Shown: positions 17,961 to 26,767 of the stretch, piece after piece
Position numbering within the stretch: position 1 is the stretch's first letter
Layout: each line of letters starts with the position of its first letter
Assembly (NCBI RefSeq): GCF_014644295.1
Contig: NZ_BMKK01000004.1
Coordinates: 496,001 to 560,000, forward strand
Origin: Emticicia aquatilis
Lineage (GTDB): Bacteria > Bacteroidota > Bacteroidia > Cytophagales > Spirosomataceae
Direction of reading: 5' to 3'
Length of the DNA: 64,000 bases
The notes under the pieces: generated by a model
What the model was told of the DNA's origin: nothing
Databases searched by the model: none
What the model saw: the letters and a program-made list of their open reading frames with translations, nothing else
Made by a program: the position numbers and the translations under genes

Positions 17961-19484
17961 TCAAAACCTAATATTTTCCACAATATCGCTGGCCATCATG
18001 CTTGTCATGCCGAACCTTTCGGAGGCACGGTCACCTGCCACTCCGTGTTGATAAACGCCCAAAATTGCAGCTACTTTTGGTTCATAACCCTGTGCCAATA
18101 AGGCAGTTATGATTCCTGTTAGAACATCGCCACTACCTGCGGTAGCCATTCCTGCATTTCCCGAAGAATTAAAGTGAATCGTTCCATCGGGCAAAGCAAC
18201 GGCCGTATTTGCCCCTTTCAGACAGACAATTACTTTATTTCTCACAGAAAACTCTCGCAAAAAATCTAATTTTTCATAATCATCCTTCCATGATTTACCA
18301 ATCAGATTTCTAAATTCTTTAGGATGTGGAGTCAGAATTGAACTCTCTGGAATTTTATTTATGGCAGACCGCCCCTTCTCAGTCGAAAAATTATTCAAAG
18401 CATCAGCATCTAACACCATCGGGATTGCTAAATCTCGGCAAATTTCACAGAGTTTTTCTAAACTCGTTCTAATGATTCCGTTCACTCCAATTCCTGGTCC
18501 AACACCAACTGCTTGAAAATGATTACTAAAATCATCAACATGGAAACTGGTAGCAATAAAATCGGAGCTTTTACTATTCCAAGCCTCCCAGTACATCGCT
18601 TCGGGCAAAAGTGTTTGTAGAATGGGCAAACCCGATTTTACAGAATGTACAGTAAGTTTTCCTACACCCGAACGCATACATGCACGAGCGGCAAGCACAG
18701 CCGCCCCCATCATTCCGTGGCTTCCCGCAATGAGTAAAGCATGACCAAATGTACCTTTATGCGAAAACTTCTTGCGTGGTTTTATTAGTTTCTCAACTTC
18801 TTTAGGTGTTGAAAAATGGTACCGTGTTTCAGTATTCTGAATAAAATCTTTATGCAAACCAATATCAACAATGTGCCATTCACCCACAAACTCTTCATTT
18901 TGTGGCAACATGAACGCTAATTTTGGTAATTGAAAAGCCACTGTATGGATAGCTTTAATAATTGTATCTGTCGAATTATTTGACTTATCAGCAAACAAAC
19001 CCGAAGGCATATCAACTGATATAATTGTCACTTCACTCCTATTAATATTTTCGATTACTGATTTTAGCAAACCCTCAATCGAACGAGAAAGCCCAGAACC
19101 TAAAAGTGCATCAATTATTACATCATTTTCAGAAAAATGGAGAGTAAAATGTTCATTTTCAATGTATTTGATAGTCAATTGCCTTTCTAAACGTTTTAGA
19201 TTTATCTGAAAATTTTCTGAGGTTTTATCCGAATATTTTACCACAAAAACTTCCATATCATAACCCAAAGGTTGAAGCATTCGGGCAATTGCCAAGCCAT
19301 CTCCCCCATTATCGCCGAGTCCACAAAATATTTTTACTTTGAAATTTCCAGTTTCAAAATTCTTGCAAAACCAATTAACAAAGGCCCTTGAAGCACGTTC
19401 CATTAAATCAATCGAAGCGATTGGTTCGTGCTGAATCGTATAAGCATCAGCCACTCTAATTTGTTCAACCGACAATATTTTCAT
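17961..19484 (-). CDS. nnr: Bifunctional NAD(P)H-hydrate epimerase / dehydratase
   Basis: 507 residues. The N-terminal YjeF epimerase domain has FCGLGDNGGDGLAIARML (about 53-70) and SVDMPSGLF. It is fused to a C-terminal ribokinase-like ADP/ATP-dependent dehydratase with LTPHPKEFRNLIG and NAGMATAGSGDVLTGII. The enzyme repairs hydrated NAD(P)H formed by heat or by GAPDH side activity: the first domain racemises the hydrate and the second dehydrates it using ADP or ATP. The length and fusion order are the usual bacterial form. It is convergent with metH and divergent from the glycosyltransferase. Confidence 0.94.
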   Translation of the reverse strand: MKILSVEQIRVADAYTIQHEPIASIDLMERASRAFVNWFCKNFETGNFKVKIFCGLGDNGGDGLAIARMLQPLGYDMEVFVVKYSDKTSENFQINLKRLERQLTIKYIENEHFTLHFSENDVIIDALLGSGLSRSIEGLLKSVIENINRSEVTIISVDMPSGLFADKSNNSTDTIIKAIHTVAFQLPKLAFMLPQNEEFVGEWHIVDIGLHKDFIQNTETRYHFSTPKEVEKLIKPRKKFSHKGTFGHALLIAGSHGMMGAAVLAARACMRSGVGKLTVHSVKSGLPILQTLLPEAMYWEAWNSKSSDFIATSFHVDDFSNHFQAVGVGPGIGVNGIIRTSLEKLCEICRDLAIPMVLDADALNNFSTEKGRSAINKIPESSILTPHPKEFRNLIGKSWKDDYEKLDFLREFSVRNKVIVCLKGANTAVALPDGTIHFNSSGNAGMATAGSGDVLTGIITALLAQGYEPKVAAILGVYQHGVAGDRASERFGMTSMMASDIVENIRF

Positions 19485-19566
19485 GGAATTCCTTTTTTAA
19501 AAACTCAAAATGTATTTAATTCGTAAATATCGTAATTAACTTTTTTGATTCTTAGTAAAAACTCCA

Positions 19567-20274
19567 TTGAATCCATTGAAAATTAGTGTAATCATACCTA
19601 CTTATAATGAAGCCGAAAATATTGGTTGCCTCATCGAATCCTTAAAGATTTATGGGGATAAATTTCTGCATGAAATAATCGTTGCCGATTCACCCAATTC
19701 GACCGACAACACAACAGAAATTGCTCAGAAATTAGGTGCGATAGCTCAAAAGTCTCCTCAAAAAGGCAGAGCCTGCCAAATGAATTTTGGTGCTTCAATT
19801 GCCACTGGAGATATTCTTTACTTTGTTCATGCCGATACAAAAATCAACCCCGATTATGCCAATGATATTATCAAAGCCATTATAAAGGGTCATGATTTCG
19901 GGTGCTACCGTTACCAATTCGATGCCAATGATTGGCTATTGAAAGTCAATGCGTTCTTTACTCGCCTACCATTTATTTGGTGCCGTGGTGGCGACCAAAC
20001 ACTTTTTATTCGCAAAGAAGATTTTCTGAAAGTCGGTAAATTCAGAGAAGATTACCAAATTATGGAAGATTATGAATTTATCATTCGTGCAAATAAAGTG
20101 CTGAAATTTAAGATTATTCCTAAAAATGTAATTGTTTCTGCCCGAAAATACAAAACTAATTCCTATCTTCGGGTTCAGAAAGCAAATTTTAAAGTCATGC
20201 GAATGTTTCTGAGTGGAAAGGCTTCTCAGCAAGAAATGACCGAAACATACCGCAAAATGTTAGATTACCGATGA
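19567..20274 (+). CDS. Family 2 glycosyltransferase, TIGR04283 type
   Basis: 235 residues of the GT-A fold. SVIIPTYNEAENIGCL (about 7-22), the motif FVHADTKI, and CRGGDQTLFIRKEDF are typical of the TIGR04283 group, which is often named arsenosugar-biosynthesis or radical-SAM/selenodomain-associated glycosyltransferase. An in-frame stop lies about 20 bases upstream and no ATG precedes the conserved domain, so translation must start at a TTG (19567, or 19576). The usual partners of this family are not adjacent, so the acceptor and pathway are unknown. Membrane segments are not obvious. Confidence 0.85.
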   Translation: MNPLKISVIIPTYNEAENIGCLIESLKIYGDKFLHEIIVADSPNSTDNTTEIAQKLGAIAQKSPQKGRACQMNFGASIATGDILYFVHADTKINPDYANDIIKAIIKGHDFGCYRYQFDANDWLLKVNAFFTRLPFIWCRGGDQTLFIRKEDFLKVGKFREDYQIMEDYEFIIRANKVLKFKIIPKNVIVSARKYKTNSYLRVQKANFKVMRMFLSGKASQQEMTETYRKMLDYR

Positions 20275-20355
20275 TGAAATATGATATGTGTAGGGGAAAT
20301 TTACTCTTAGGATGTCATAGAGTAAAAATCATTAAAAACTCCTATTAAATATTTT

Positions 20356-21393
20356 ATGTCAGAATTGATTAGTGGAATTCAGCAAGTTGGAATCGGTGTG
20401 CGAAATGCCCAAGAAGCATTTAGTTGGTATAATAAAACCTTAGGGCTGAATGTCCCCCTTTTTGATGATGTTGCCGAAGCAACCCTCATGACACGCTACA
20501 CAAAAGGCAATGTTCGCCAACGCCGAGCAATTTTAGCACTCAATATGGCTGGTGGCGGTGGTGCCGAAATCTGGCAGTCGAATCGTCCAGAACCATTGGC
20601 GGCAGATTTTGAACCACAAATTGGCGATTTAGGAATTTTTTCCGTAAAAATCAAATCGACAGATGTACAGCAATTTGCTCAAAATCAAGGGCTTACAACG
20701 AGTCAATCTCCCGAAAACAAATCAACTGCATGGCTGAAAGATAGCTATGGCAATCTATTACAAATCGTAAGCGATGATTCATGGTTTAAACCAAATGAGA
20801 GCCTTACGGGTGGAGTTGTTGGTGTGGTAATTGGGGTAAGTGATATTGATAAAGCATTGAAGTTATATAAGGATGTTCTTCAAATAAACGAGCTGGTGTA
20901 TGATAAAACTGGCACTTTTGAAGATTTTGCTTCGTTAAATGCTCAAAACAAACAGTTTCGCCGAGTTTTATTACGAAAAAAAGTAACAAATACGGGTGCA
21001 TTTAGTCGTTTGCTTGGAAACGTTGAAATTGAATTAGTACAAGCCCTCGAAGGAAACCCCAAAACAATCTTTGAAGGCAGAAGTTGGGGCGACTTAGGCT
21101 TCATTCACGTGTGTTTTGACACGCTTGATATGAATGCTCTAAAAAAACGATGTGCAGAGAATGGTTTTCCATTTACGGTCGATAGTGCAGATACTTTTGC
21201 GATGGGCAAAGCGGGTGGAAGATTCACTTATTTAGAAGACCCCGATGGCACACTCATTGAGTTTGTAGAAACGCATAAAGTGCCGATTTTAAAGAAAATT
21301 GGTTGGTACCTCGACCTCAAGAAAAGAAAAACACAAAAACCTCTTCCCGATTGGATGGTTTCGACGATGGGTTGGGGAAAAGTAAAAGCATAA
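20356..21393 (+). CDS. Two-domain VOC (glyoxalase/dioxygenase superfamily) protein
   Basis: 345 residues with two tandem VOC domains. The first starts at ISGIQQVGIGVRNAQEAFSWY (read in two parts). The second starts around GVVIGVSDIDKALKLYKDVL (about 153-172) and ends in TYLEDPDGTLIEFVETH. VOC proteins bind a metal ion and act as lyases, isomerases, dioxygenases or resistance proteins. The second half keeps the final metal-type Glu (LIEFVE), which argues for an enzyme, but I cannot assign a reaction. A terminator follows at 21396-21421, so it is the end of its transcript. Confidence 0.75.
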   Translation: MSELISGIQQVGIGVRNAQEAFSWYNKTLGLNVPLFDDVAEATLMTRYTKGNVRQRRAILALNMAGGGGAEIWQSNRPEPLAADFEPQIGDLGIFSVKIKSTDVQQFAQNQGLTTSQSPENKSTAWLKDSYGNLLQIVSDDSWFKPNESLTGGVVGVVIGVSDIDKALKLYKDVLQINELVYDKTGTFEDFASLNAQNKQFRRVLLRKKVTNTGAFSRLLGNVEIELVQALEGNPKTIFEGRSWGDLGFIHVCFDTLDMNALKKRCAENGFPFTVDSADTFAMGKAGGRFTYLEDPDGTLIEFVETHKVPILKKIGWYLDLKKRKTQKPLPDWMVSTMGWGKVKA

Positions 21394-21395
21394 TT

Positions 21396-21424
21396 AAAAA
21401 CGCCCATAACTGGGCGTTTTTTTG
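21396..21424 (+). terminator. Rho-independent terminator after the VOC gene
   Basis: The stem AAAAACGCCCA / TGGGCGTTTTT (21396-21406 and 21411-21421) has a TAAC loop and is followed by more T. Confidence 0.85.
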
Positions 21425-21471
21425 TAACACAAATTTACATTTTGTACATCTTTGAAAAATAAAACAATATT

Positions 21472-21768
21472 ATGGCAACAATCTATCATATTACAACTAA
21501 AGACTGGTGGGCAACATTTGAAAATTTAGATTACTACGAAAGCCCAACCTTTAATGAAGAAACATTTATTCATCTTAGTACTACCGAGCAAGTTTCTGGG
21601 GTTTTAGAACGCTATTATGCAGGTCAAACCAATTTACTGAAACTTCATGTCGATACTGAGAAGCTTTCAGCAGCATTGAAATACGAACAGGCAACTAATA
21701 ATGAATATTTCCCTCATTTGTACGGCAGATTGAATAAAAGTGCGGTTTTGGTAGTGGAATTCATATAG
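21472..21768 (+). CDS. DUF952 family protein
   Basis: 98 residues. The protein has the DUF952 layout: IYHITTKDWW near the start, then ETFIHLSTTEQVSGVLERYY, a LLKLHVDTEKL strand, and the closing YFPHLYGRLNKSAVL. The conserved histidines and Glu/Tyr suggest a small enzyme related to the ADP-ribosyltransferase-like fold, but no reaction is established that I can state. It stands alone between a terminator and the large secreted protein gene. Confidence 0.8.
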   Translation: MATIYHITTKDWWATFENLDYYESPTFNEETFIHLSTTEQVSGVLERYYAGQTNLLKLHVDTEKLSAALKYEQATNNEYFPHLYGRLNKSAVLVVEFI

Positions 21769-21840
21769 AGTCTTCAGATATGACTCAAGAATGCTTGGTT
21801 TATTTTTGAGTCGTCTTTTTCATTAAATTCCTTTATTTCA

Positions 21841-21848
21841 TAACTTTG
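21841..21848 (+). promoter_or_regulatory. Possible -7 element before the 1612-residue T9SS gene
   Basis: TAACTTTG matches TAnnTTTG and lies 26 bases before the ATG at 21874. The -33 element is poor. Confidence 0.4.
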
Positions 21849-21873
21849 GTTTCTAAAATCAAACCAACTGTTT

Positions 21874-24800
21874 ATGCAATTAAAATCTACACTTTTGCTA
21901 CTTTGTTTGTTTCCATTATTTTTAAATGCCCAAAATATAACCCCTCAAGACGGCTACACTTTTTTCTCAACAGCCGAAAGCGATGATTATAAGTGCGGAG
22001 GCAGGCTGATAAATGCTCAATTATACGGTGTTAAAAAGGTACCTTACACATTTGGGTATATAACAACTACAAGCAGCACCGCCTATGAAGAAGATAACAA
22101 GTTTTTTTTGCAGATTTCGGAGCTTGGCAATTCAAATGTAATTACTATTTATTCAATAAAAACGGATATTGGTTATTCTGGAAATGCACTCTTTGAACTC
22201 CCTGAAAATTTGAAAGTTGGCACTAAGTATCAAATCAAAATGGGTTCTACTAATCCTTCGATACTATCTATGAACTCCGTTTTTATTGAATATGGGGTCG
22301 GAAAACTCCCTTTTTTCGTTGATTTTTCACAAGAAACAGCTTACTATAAAAATGCACCACAGGTAAATTTAAAATTACCCATAAAGTTCAAAAACGGTAT
22401 AATTTCGTCTAATTATTTCCAAACAGTTAAAACTAAGCTTTCGGATGGAAGTGTATTTGAATCAAAAGTTTCGAGTGTTCCATCAATAATAGAAATACCA
22501 GTTTTGCCCCAGGATACTGTGAATATTTATAAAATCAGCGAAATTTCAAATTCATGTGATACACAAGGTGAGGCTATGGGACAAGCCAAAGTAGTAAAAA
22601 AAATTGCCCTTGACCAGTTTATCATTAAAAATGAATACAATGCCTGTAAAGATATTCCATTCGCTATCAATATCACTTCAAATTTCATTCAGTTAAATGC
22701 TCCATTAAGAATCGAATTTTCAAAAGATTTTGAGTTTAAGTCGCTTACTGGAAGTGTAAAATCTACTTTAGACATAAACAATCAAGTTACAGTAGCGTTT
22801 CCAAGCTTTTTAAGAGAAAATGAGAGTTATAATATTAGAATAATTGATGAGAAAACTAATTCGATAAGTAATGTATCAGGTATTTCTGTTTCTACAAAAA
22901 CAAATACTGTTGGGCCGCATGTTCTTACTTTCAATGATAAACAAATTCAAATTTCATTTCCTCAATATATTGATGGCAACAGAAATTCAGCATATTATCT
23001 GCCATTGAAAGAGTTGGTTATTAATAATAGAAATATCATACCAAATGAGTTGGTTTCGGCTTCCAATATCAGTTTGCCGATGCCTCAAAAAGACACAACG
23101 CTCATTTTTAACAAAATAGCTACCGCTTGTGGAGTTTTGGAAAGTTTAAGACCTGAATTAATAATCAAGCCTTCAAACTATCAATTTATTGACTTCAAGA
23201 CCACCTCAACGAGTATATGTGAAGGAAACACAGTAGATTATGCCTTAAATCTATCAAAAAATGCTGCACTGAATGATATTCGCTTTAGAGTGTTTCCCGA
23301 AGTAATTTATCAAGAATATTTACCAAATAGTGGGGTAGCACTTAATTCCACGAGCAATCTTGTTAGCTTAGATGAAATTAAATCGGTAAAAACTGACGCA
23401 GGAAATAAAAAAATATCTATAACAATACCAACAAATCTGAATGAACAAATTGATAGAGTTGTAGGAACAAAAAGAGTTGCTATAAAAAACGTTCAGCTTA
23501 ACGTAATTGCCTTATCGAATAACTCAAATGTACAGATTAGCCAATTTTTTACAAGCCCAACCATTCTATTATCACCCAAGGTTTCTTTTAAAACACTTGT
23601 ATATTCGACAGGTAATGGAGCAAACTTAGAGAATATTCCGATTACATACCGAGGAGGTTATCCTATCACCTACACGCTTTCAAATGGTTTAAAAGGGCAG
23701 GTAAATCAAGAACAATTGGAATGTCAATCTAATTGTGACCCACTTCTTGGCGGCGAGCAATCTATTAAAATGATTGTCGATAAATCGACAACTATTAAGA
23801 TTGAGTCTATCAAGAATCCATGTGCGACTATCAACTCATCCGATAAAGTTGATGTACTTGTCATGAATGCCAATACACCTAAATTAGTAATTGACGCAAC
23901 TAATCTATCAAATAAAGCATGTAGGGGTACAATAACTGAAGTCCCGTTTATATTCTTTGGTAATTGGTCTAACAATCCTAAAGTTAAGGCTATCACTAAA
24001 GCAACTGACTATTACGGAAATATCACAACCGATGAGTATGAAGTAGATAGTTCGCCGTTCAAGTACCAAGTACCCTATTATTTAAATTATAAATCAATTG
24101 AACTATTATTTGAAAGTAATGGTGTAAGAAGTAATAGTATAAAATACAATTTAGAATCCAAGCCATATAATCTATCATACACTTTCTCACAAAATTCAGC
24201 CACCGACCACACAACCACTCCCGAAACAACCTATATTACTGACTACTCAAATTTTATGTTTTTCAATGGCTACGGGTCAAGTCTTAATTTTACTCTAAAC
24301 GGTAATCAAAAGAATTATACCTATAATTCAGAAAATTTTTCTTATTTAAACACAAAATTTAATATTAATCGAGATACAACATTCTACTTAAACTCAGCAA
24401 CCAATTCGTGTGGAACAACTGAGTTTAACAAAACAATAAAAGTGCAAAAAGTTGAAACTCTTATCAATAATTTAGGTGAAGTTTCAAAAAAATACGGTAT
24501 TGTAAATTCAGAATGTATTGGTTCGGAACAAATAATTGCCTATGAATATGTAGGGAATAAGCCTAAAAAAGATTCATTAGTCATTCAATTGGCAAAATTT
24601 AACAGTGCGGAACAGTTATCGCCTAATAAACTAAAATTTTATAATGTTGCAACTAAACAGGGTATCAACGAACTCACGTTCACAATACCAGATACTTGTT
24701 TTGGTTCTTATGTTTATCGAATTCGTTCTGTAATTGGTAATCACATTTCAAACTACAGCTACTTATCTTTTACAGTAAAGGCCCGACCAAATATCAAATT

Positions 24801-26712
24801 GACTTCTCAATCAGGGAAATCCGAAGTTTTTGGCCCCTCTTATTTGTATATAAAAGGCAACCTAACTCAAGTAGAAAATCTAAATGTTGTGTTAAACAAT
24901 GGAGAAAACTTGAATATAAATGCTTTTGGAGTTGTATTCAATAATATTGGTAATATGGTCCAAGTTTTATATAACAATGGCAAGTATTTTTCTCCTAACC
25001 AAACAACCACATATTCTATAAAATCTGTTTATAATTCATGCGGTGCAGGTGTGGCAGATGGAAGTGTAAAAGTTATCGTTAGCCCTACAATTAAAGCCAA
25101 AATAAGCAATTCATTAAGTAATACGTACTGTATAGGTGATAGTCTTACACTTGATTTAAGTTATTTAGAAGGTATAAATAAAGATACTTTGATGGGGGTT
25201 TATTTACATACCGACTCAAAATCTTCTTATAATAAAGAACTTACAACTTTTAAAAATACGCCAAATAATATCAAAATAAAACTCCCAAATGATATATATT
25301 CTGGCTATTACTTTATACAAATTCGCAAAAAAAGTAGGAGTAAAAACTATTTTGCTGGAAATGTCAATCCTGATTCACTAAGTTTAGTCAATGCCCGAAT
25401 GAGCTGGGATTCTGACCCTATCTATCTTAGAATTGCCACACCTCCGAAGGTAAATTTAAGTGGAAATACAGAAATATACTTAGGAAATAGTGTTGCATTG
25501 AATGTACAGCCCATCAATAATAATGGACAGAATATCGCCATTTCAAAAGACTCGATATATCTAATCAGTGGCATGACATACTATTATGAATTTGCTGATG
25601 GTAGTAAATTCTCCTCCATTGAAGGACAACCGAAAGTTTCTCCAATTAAAACCACTACATATAGCATTGCAAGCATAAGGAACTATTGTGGTGTAGGTAC
25701 TTCTTCAGGAAATGCTACCATTACGGTGCTAAACAAAGCTGATAAAAGAATTGAAACACTTGGTTTTTATAGAAAATATGTCTCATCTGCCCCTCAAAAC
25801 GTAACTTTTTATAACTATGAATATACAAATACATTTTGTAGTGGTAAAAAAGACTCTTTAGATATAAAGCTATTTACGACCGATAAAAATATTGATGTAA
25901 ATAAATATAAGGTATTGTTATCTGATAAAGATGGACTAAATTTTACGCCTATCTCAACCATCAAAACTAAAATTATTACAGATTCTACAAATTATAAAAT
26001 CATCAGATTAAATTTCCAATTACCCGATAACCTTCCCTTTGGATTTAATTATCAAATCAAAGGTTCGGCAGAAGACTCAAATATTCCAAGTGCAGCTCTG
26101 ACAATTCCTATAAAAATTTATGAGTTACCCACTGCTACCCTAACTGGTAATAGCCAGTTTATTGTAGGTGAGAAAGTAAAGGCACTTGTAAAACTCACAG
26201 GTGATGCTCCTTGGTCAATTTCAGTGATAGATAAAGATGGAAAATTTGCATATAGTGGACTTCCAACTAAGGCTGATTCGAGTGAGAACTTTAAGAATTA
26301 TCAACCTAAATTGATTTATGATAACGAATTAAAGTTAGAGTTAAACCCTGAAAAATCGACCAGTTATAAAGTATCAAAAGTAACCAATAAGACTTGCGGC
26401 TTAGGAAAAGTCTTAGCTGGTGAATTTACAGTTGATTTAATCTTAGCCAACGAAAACCCAATTCAAAATCTAATTCAAATCTATCCAAACCCAACAGCTA
26501 ACCAATTAAATATTGATTTAACAAATCTAAATGCCATTACCGAATTAAAAATATTTGACAGTATCGGCCAATTACTCGACAGTAAAACATATACTCAAAG
26601 TCAGACACATCAAAAACAAAGTTTGGATTTTAGTCAGTATCAGTCTGGGGTATATTTAATTAAAATAAATACTGAAAAACTCTCTCAAGTCTATCGAGTG
26701 GTTAAGCAGTAA
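21874..26712 (+). CDS. Giant secreted protein with T9SS type A sorting domain
   Basis: 1612 residues. A signal peptide (about 1-19, LLLLCLFPLFLNAQ) is followed by many diverged Ig-like or beta-sandwich units. These recur with paired cysteines (for example CxxDIPF, CGTTEF, CIGDSLTLDL) and with segments like TTTYSIxSVxNxCG (around 1045 and 1265). The C-terminal about 80 residues are a T9SS type A domain: IQIYPNPTANQLNIDL, ELKIFDSIGQLL, QYQSGVYLIKI. No catalytic domain is recognisable, so an adhesive or surface-structural role is inferred. It is bounded by its own start region and a perfect 16-bp terminator, so it is monocistronic. Confidence 0.85.
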   Translation: MQLKSTLLLLCLFPLFLNAQNITPQDGYTFFSTAESDDYKCGGRLINAQLYGVKKVPYTFGYITTTSSTAYEEDNKFFLQISELGNSNVITIYSIKTDIGYSGNALFELPENLKVGTKYQIKMGSTNPSILSMNSVFIEYGVGKLPFFVDFSQETAYYKNAPQVNLKLPIKFKNGIISSNYFQTVKTKLSDGSVFESKVSSVPSIIEIPVLPQDTVNIYKISEISNSCDTQGEAMGQAKVVKKIALDQFIIKNEYNACKDIPFAINITSNFIQLNAPLRIEFSKDFEFKSLTGSVKSTLDINNQVTVAFPSFLRENESYNIRIIDEKTNSISNVSGISVSTKTNTVGPHVLTFNDKQIQISFPQYIDGNRNSAYYLPLKELVINNRNIIPNELVSASNISLPMPQKDTTLIFNKIATACGVLESLRPELIIKPSNYQFIDFKTTSTSICEGNTVDYALNLSKNAALNDIRFRVFPEVIYQEYLPNSGVALNSTSNLVSLDEIKSVKTDAGNKKISITIPTNLNEQIDRVVGTKRVAIKNVQLNVIALSNNSNVQISQFFTSPTILLSPKVSFKTLVYSTGNGANLENIPITYRGGYPITYTLSNGLKGQVNQEQLECQSNCDPLLGGEQSIKMIVDKSTTIKIESIKNPCATINSSDKVDVLVMNANTPKLVIDATNLSNKACRGTITEVPFIFFGNWSNNPKVKAITKATDYYGNITTDEYEVDSSPFKYQVPYYLNYKSIELLFESNGVRSNSIKYNLESKPYNLSYTFSQNSATDHTTTPETTYITDYSNFMFFNGYGSSLNFTLNGNQKNYTYNSENFSYLNTKFNINRDTTFYLNSATNSCGTTEFNKTIKVQKVETLINNLGEVSKKYGIVNSECIGSEQIIAYEYVGNKPKKDSLVIQLAKFNSAEQLSPNKLKFYNVATKQGINELTFTIPDTCFGSYVYRIRSVIGNHISNYSYLSFTVKARPNIKLTSQSGKSEVFGPSYLYIKGNLTQVENLNVVLNNGENLNINAFGVVFNNIGNMVQVLYNNGKYFSPNQTTTYSIKSVYNSCGAGVADGSVKVIVSPTIKAKISNSLSNTYCIGDSLTLDLSYLEGINKDTLMGVYLHTDSKSSYNKELTTFKNTPNNIKIKLPNDIYSGYYFIQIRKKSRSKNYFAGNVNPDSLSLVNARMSWDSDPIYLRIATPPKVNLSGNTEIYLGNSVALNVQPINNNGQNIAISKDSIYLISGMTYYYEFADGSKFSSIEGQPKVSPIKTTTYSIASIRNYCGVGTSSGNATITVLNKADKRIETLGFYRKYVSSAPQNVTFYNYEYTNTFCSGKKDSLDIKLFTTDKNIDVNKYKVLLSDKDGLNFTPISTIKTKIITDSTNYKIIRLNFQLPDNLPFGFNYQIKGSAEDSNIPSAALTIPIKIYELPTATLTGNSQFIVGEKVKALVKLTGDAPWSISVIDKDGKFAYSGLPTKADSSENFKNYQPKLIYDNELKLELNPEKSTSYKVSKVTNKTCGLGKVLAGEFTVDLILANENPIQNLIQIYPNPTANQLNIDLTNLNAITELKIFDSIGQLLDSKTYTQSQTHQKQSLDFSQYQSGVYLIKINTEKLSQVYRVVKQ

Positions 26713-26714
26713 AA

Positions 26715-26749
26715 TAAAATGAGCGTTACAAAATGTAACGCTCATTTTA
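26715..26749. terminator. Bidirectional terminator, T9SS gene / GMC oxidoreductase
   Basis: Perfect 16-base stem (26715-26730 and 26734-26749) with an AAA loop and A/T flanks. It lies between two convergent genes. Confidence 0.9.
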
Positions 26750-26767
26750 TTTTCTCAAAACCTAATC

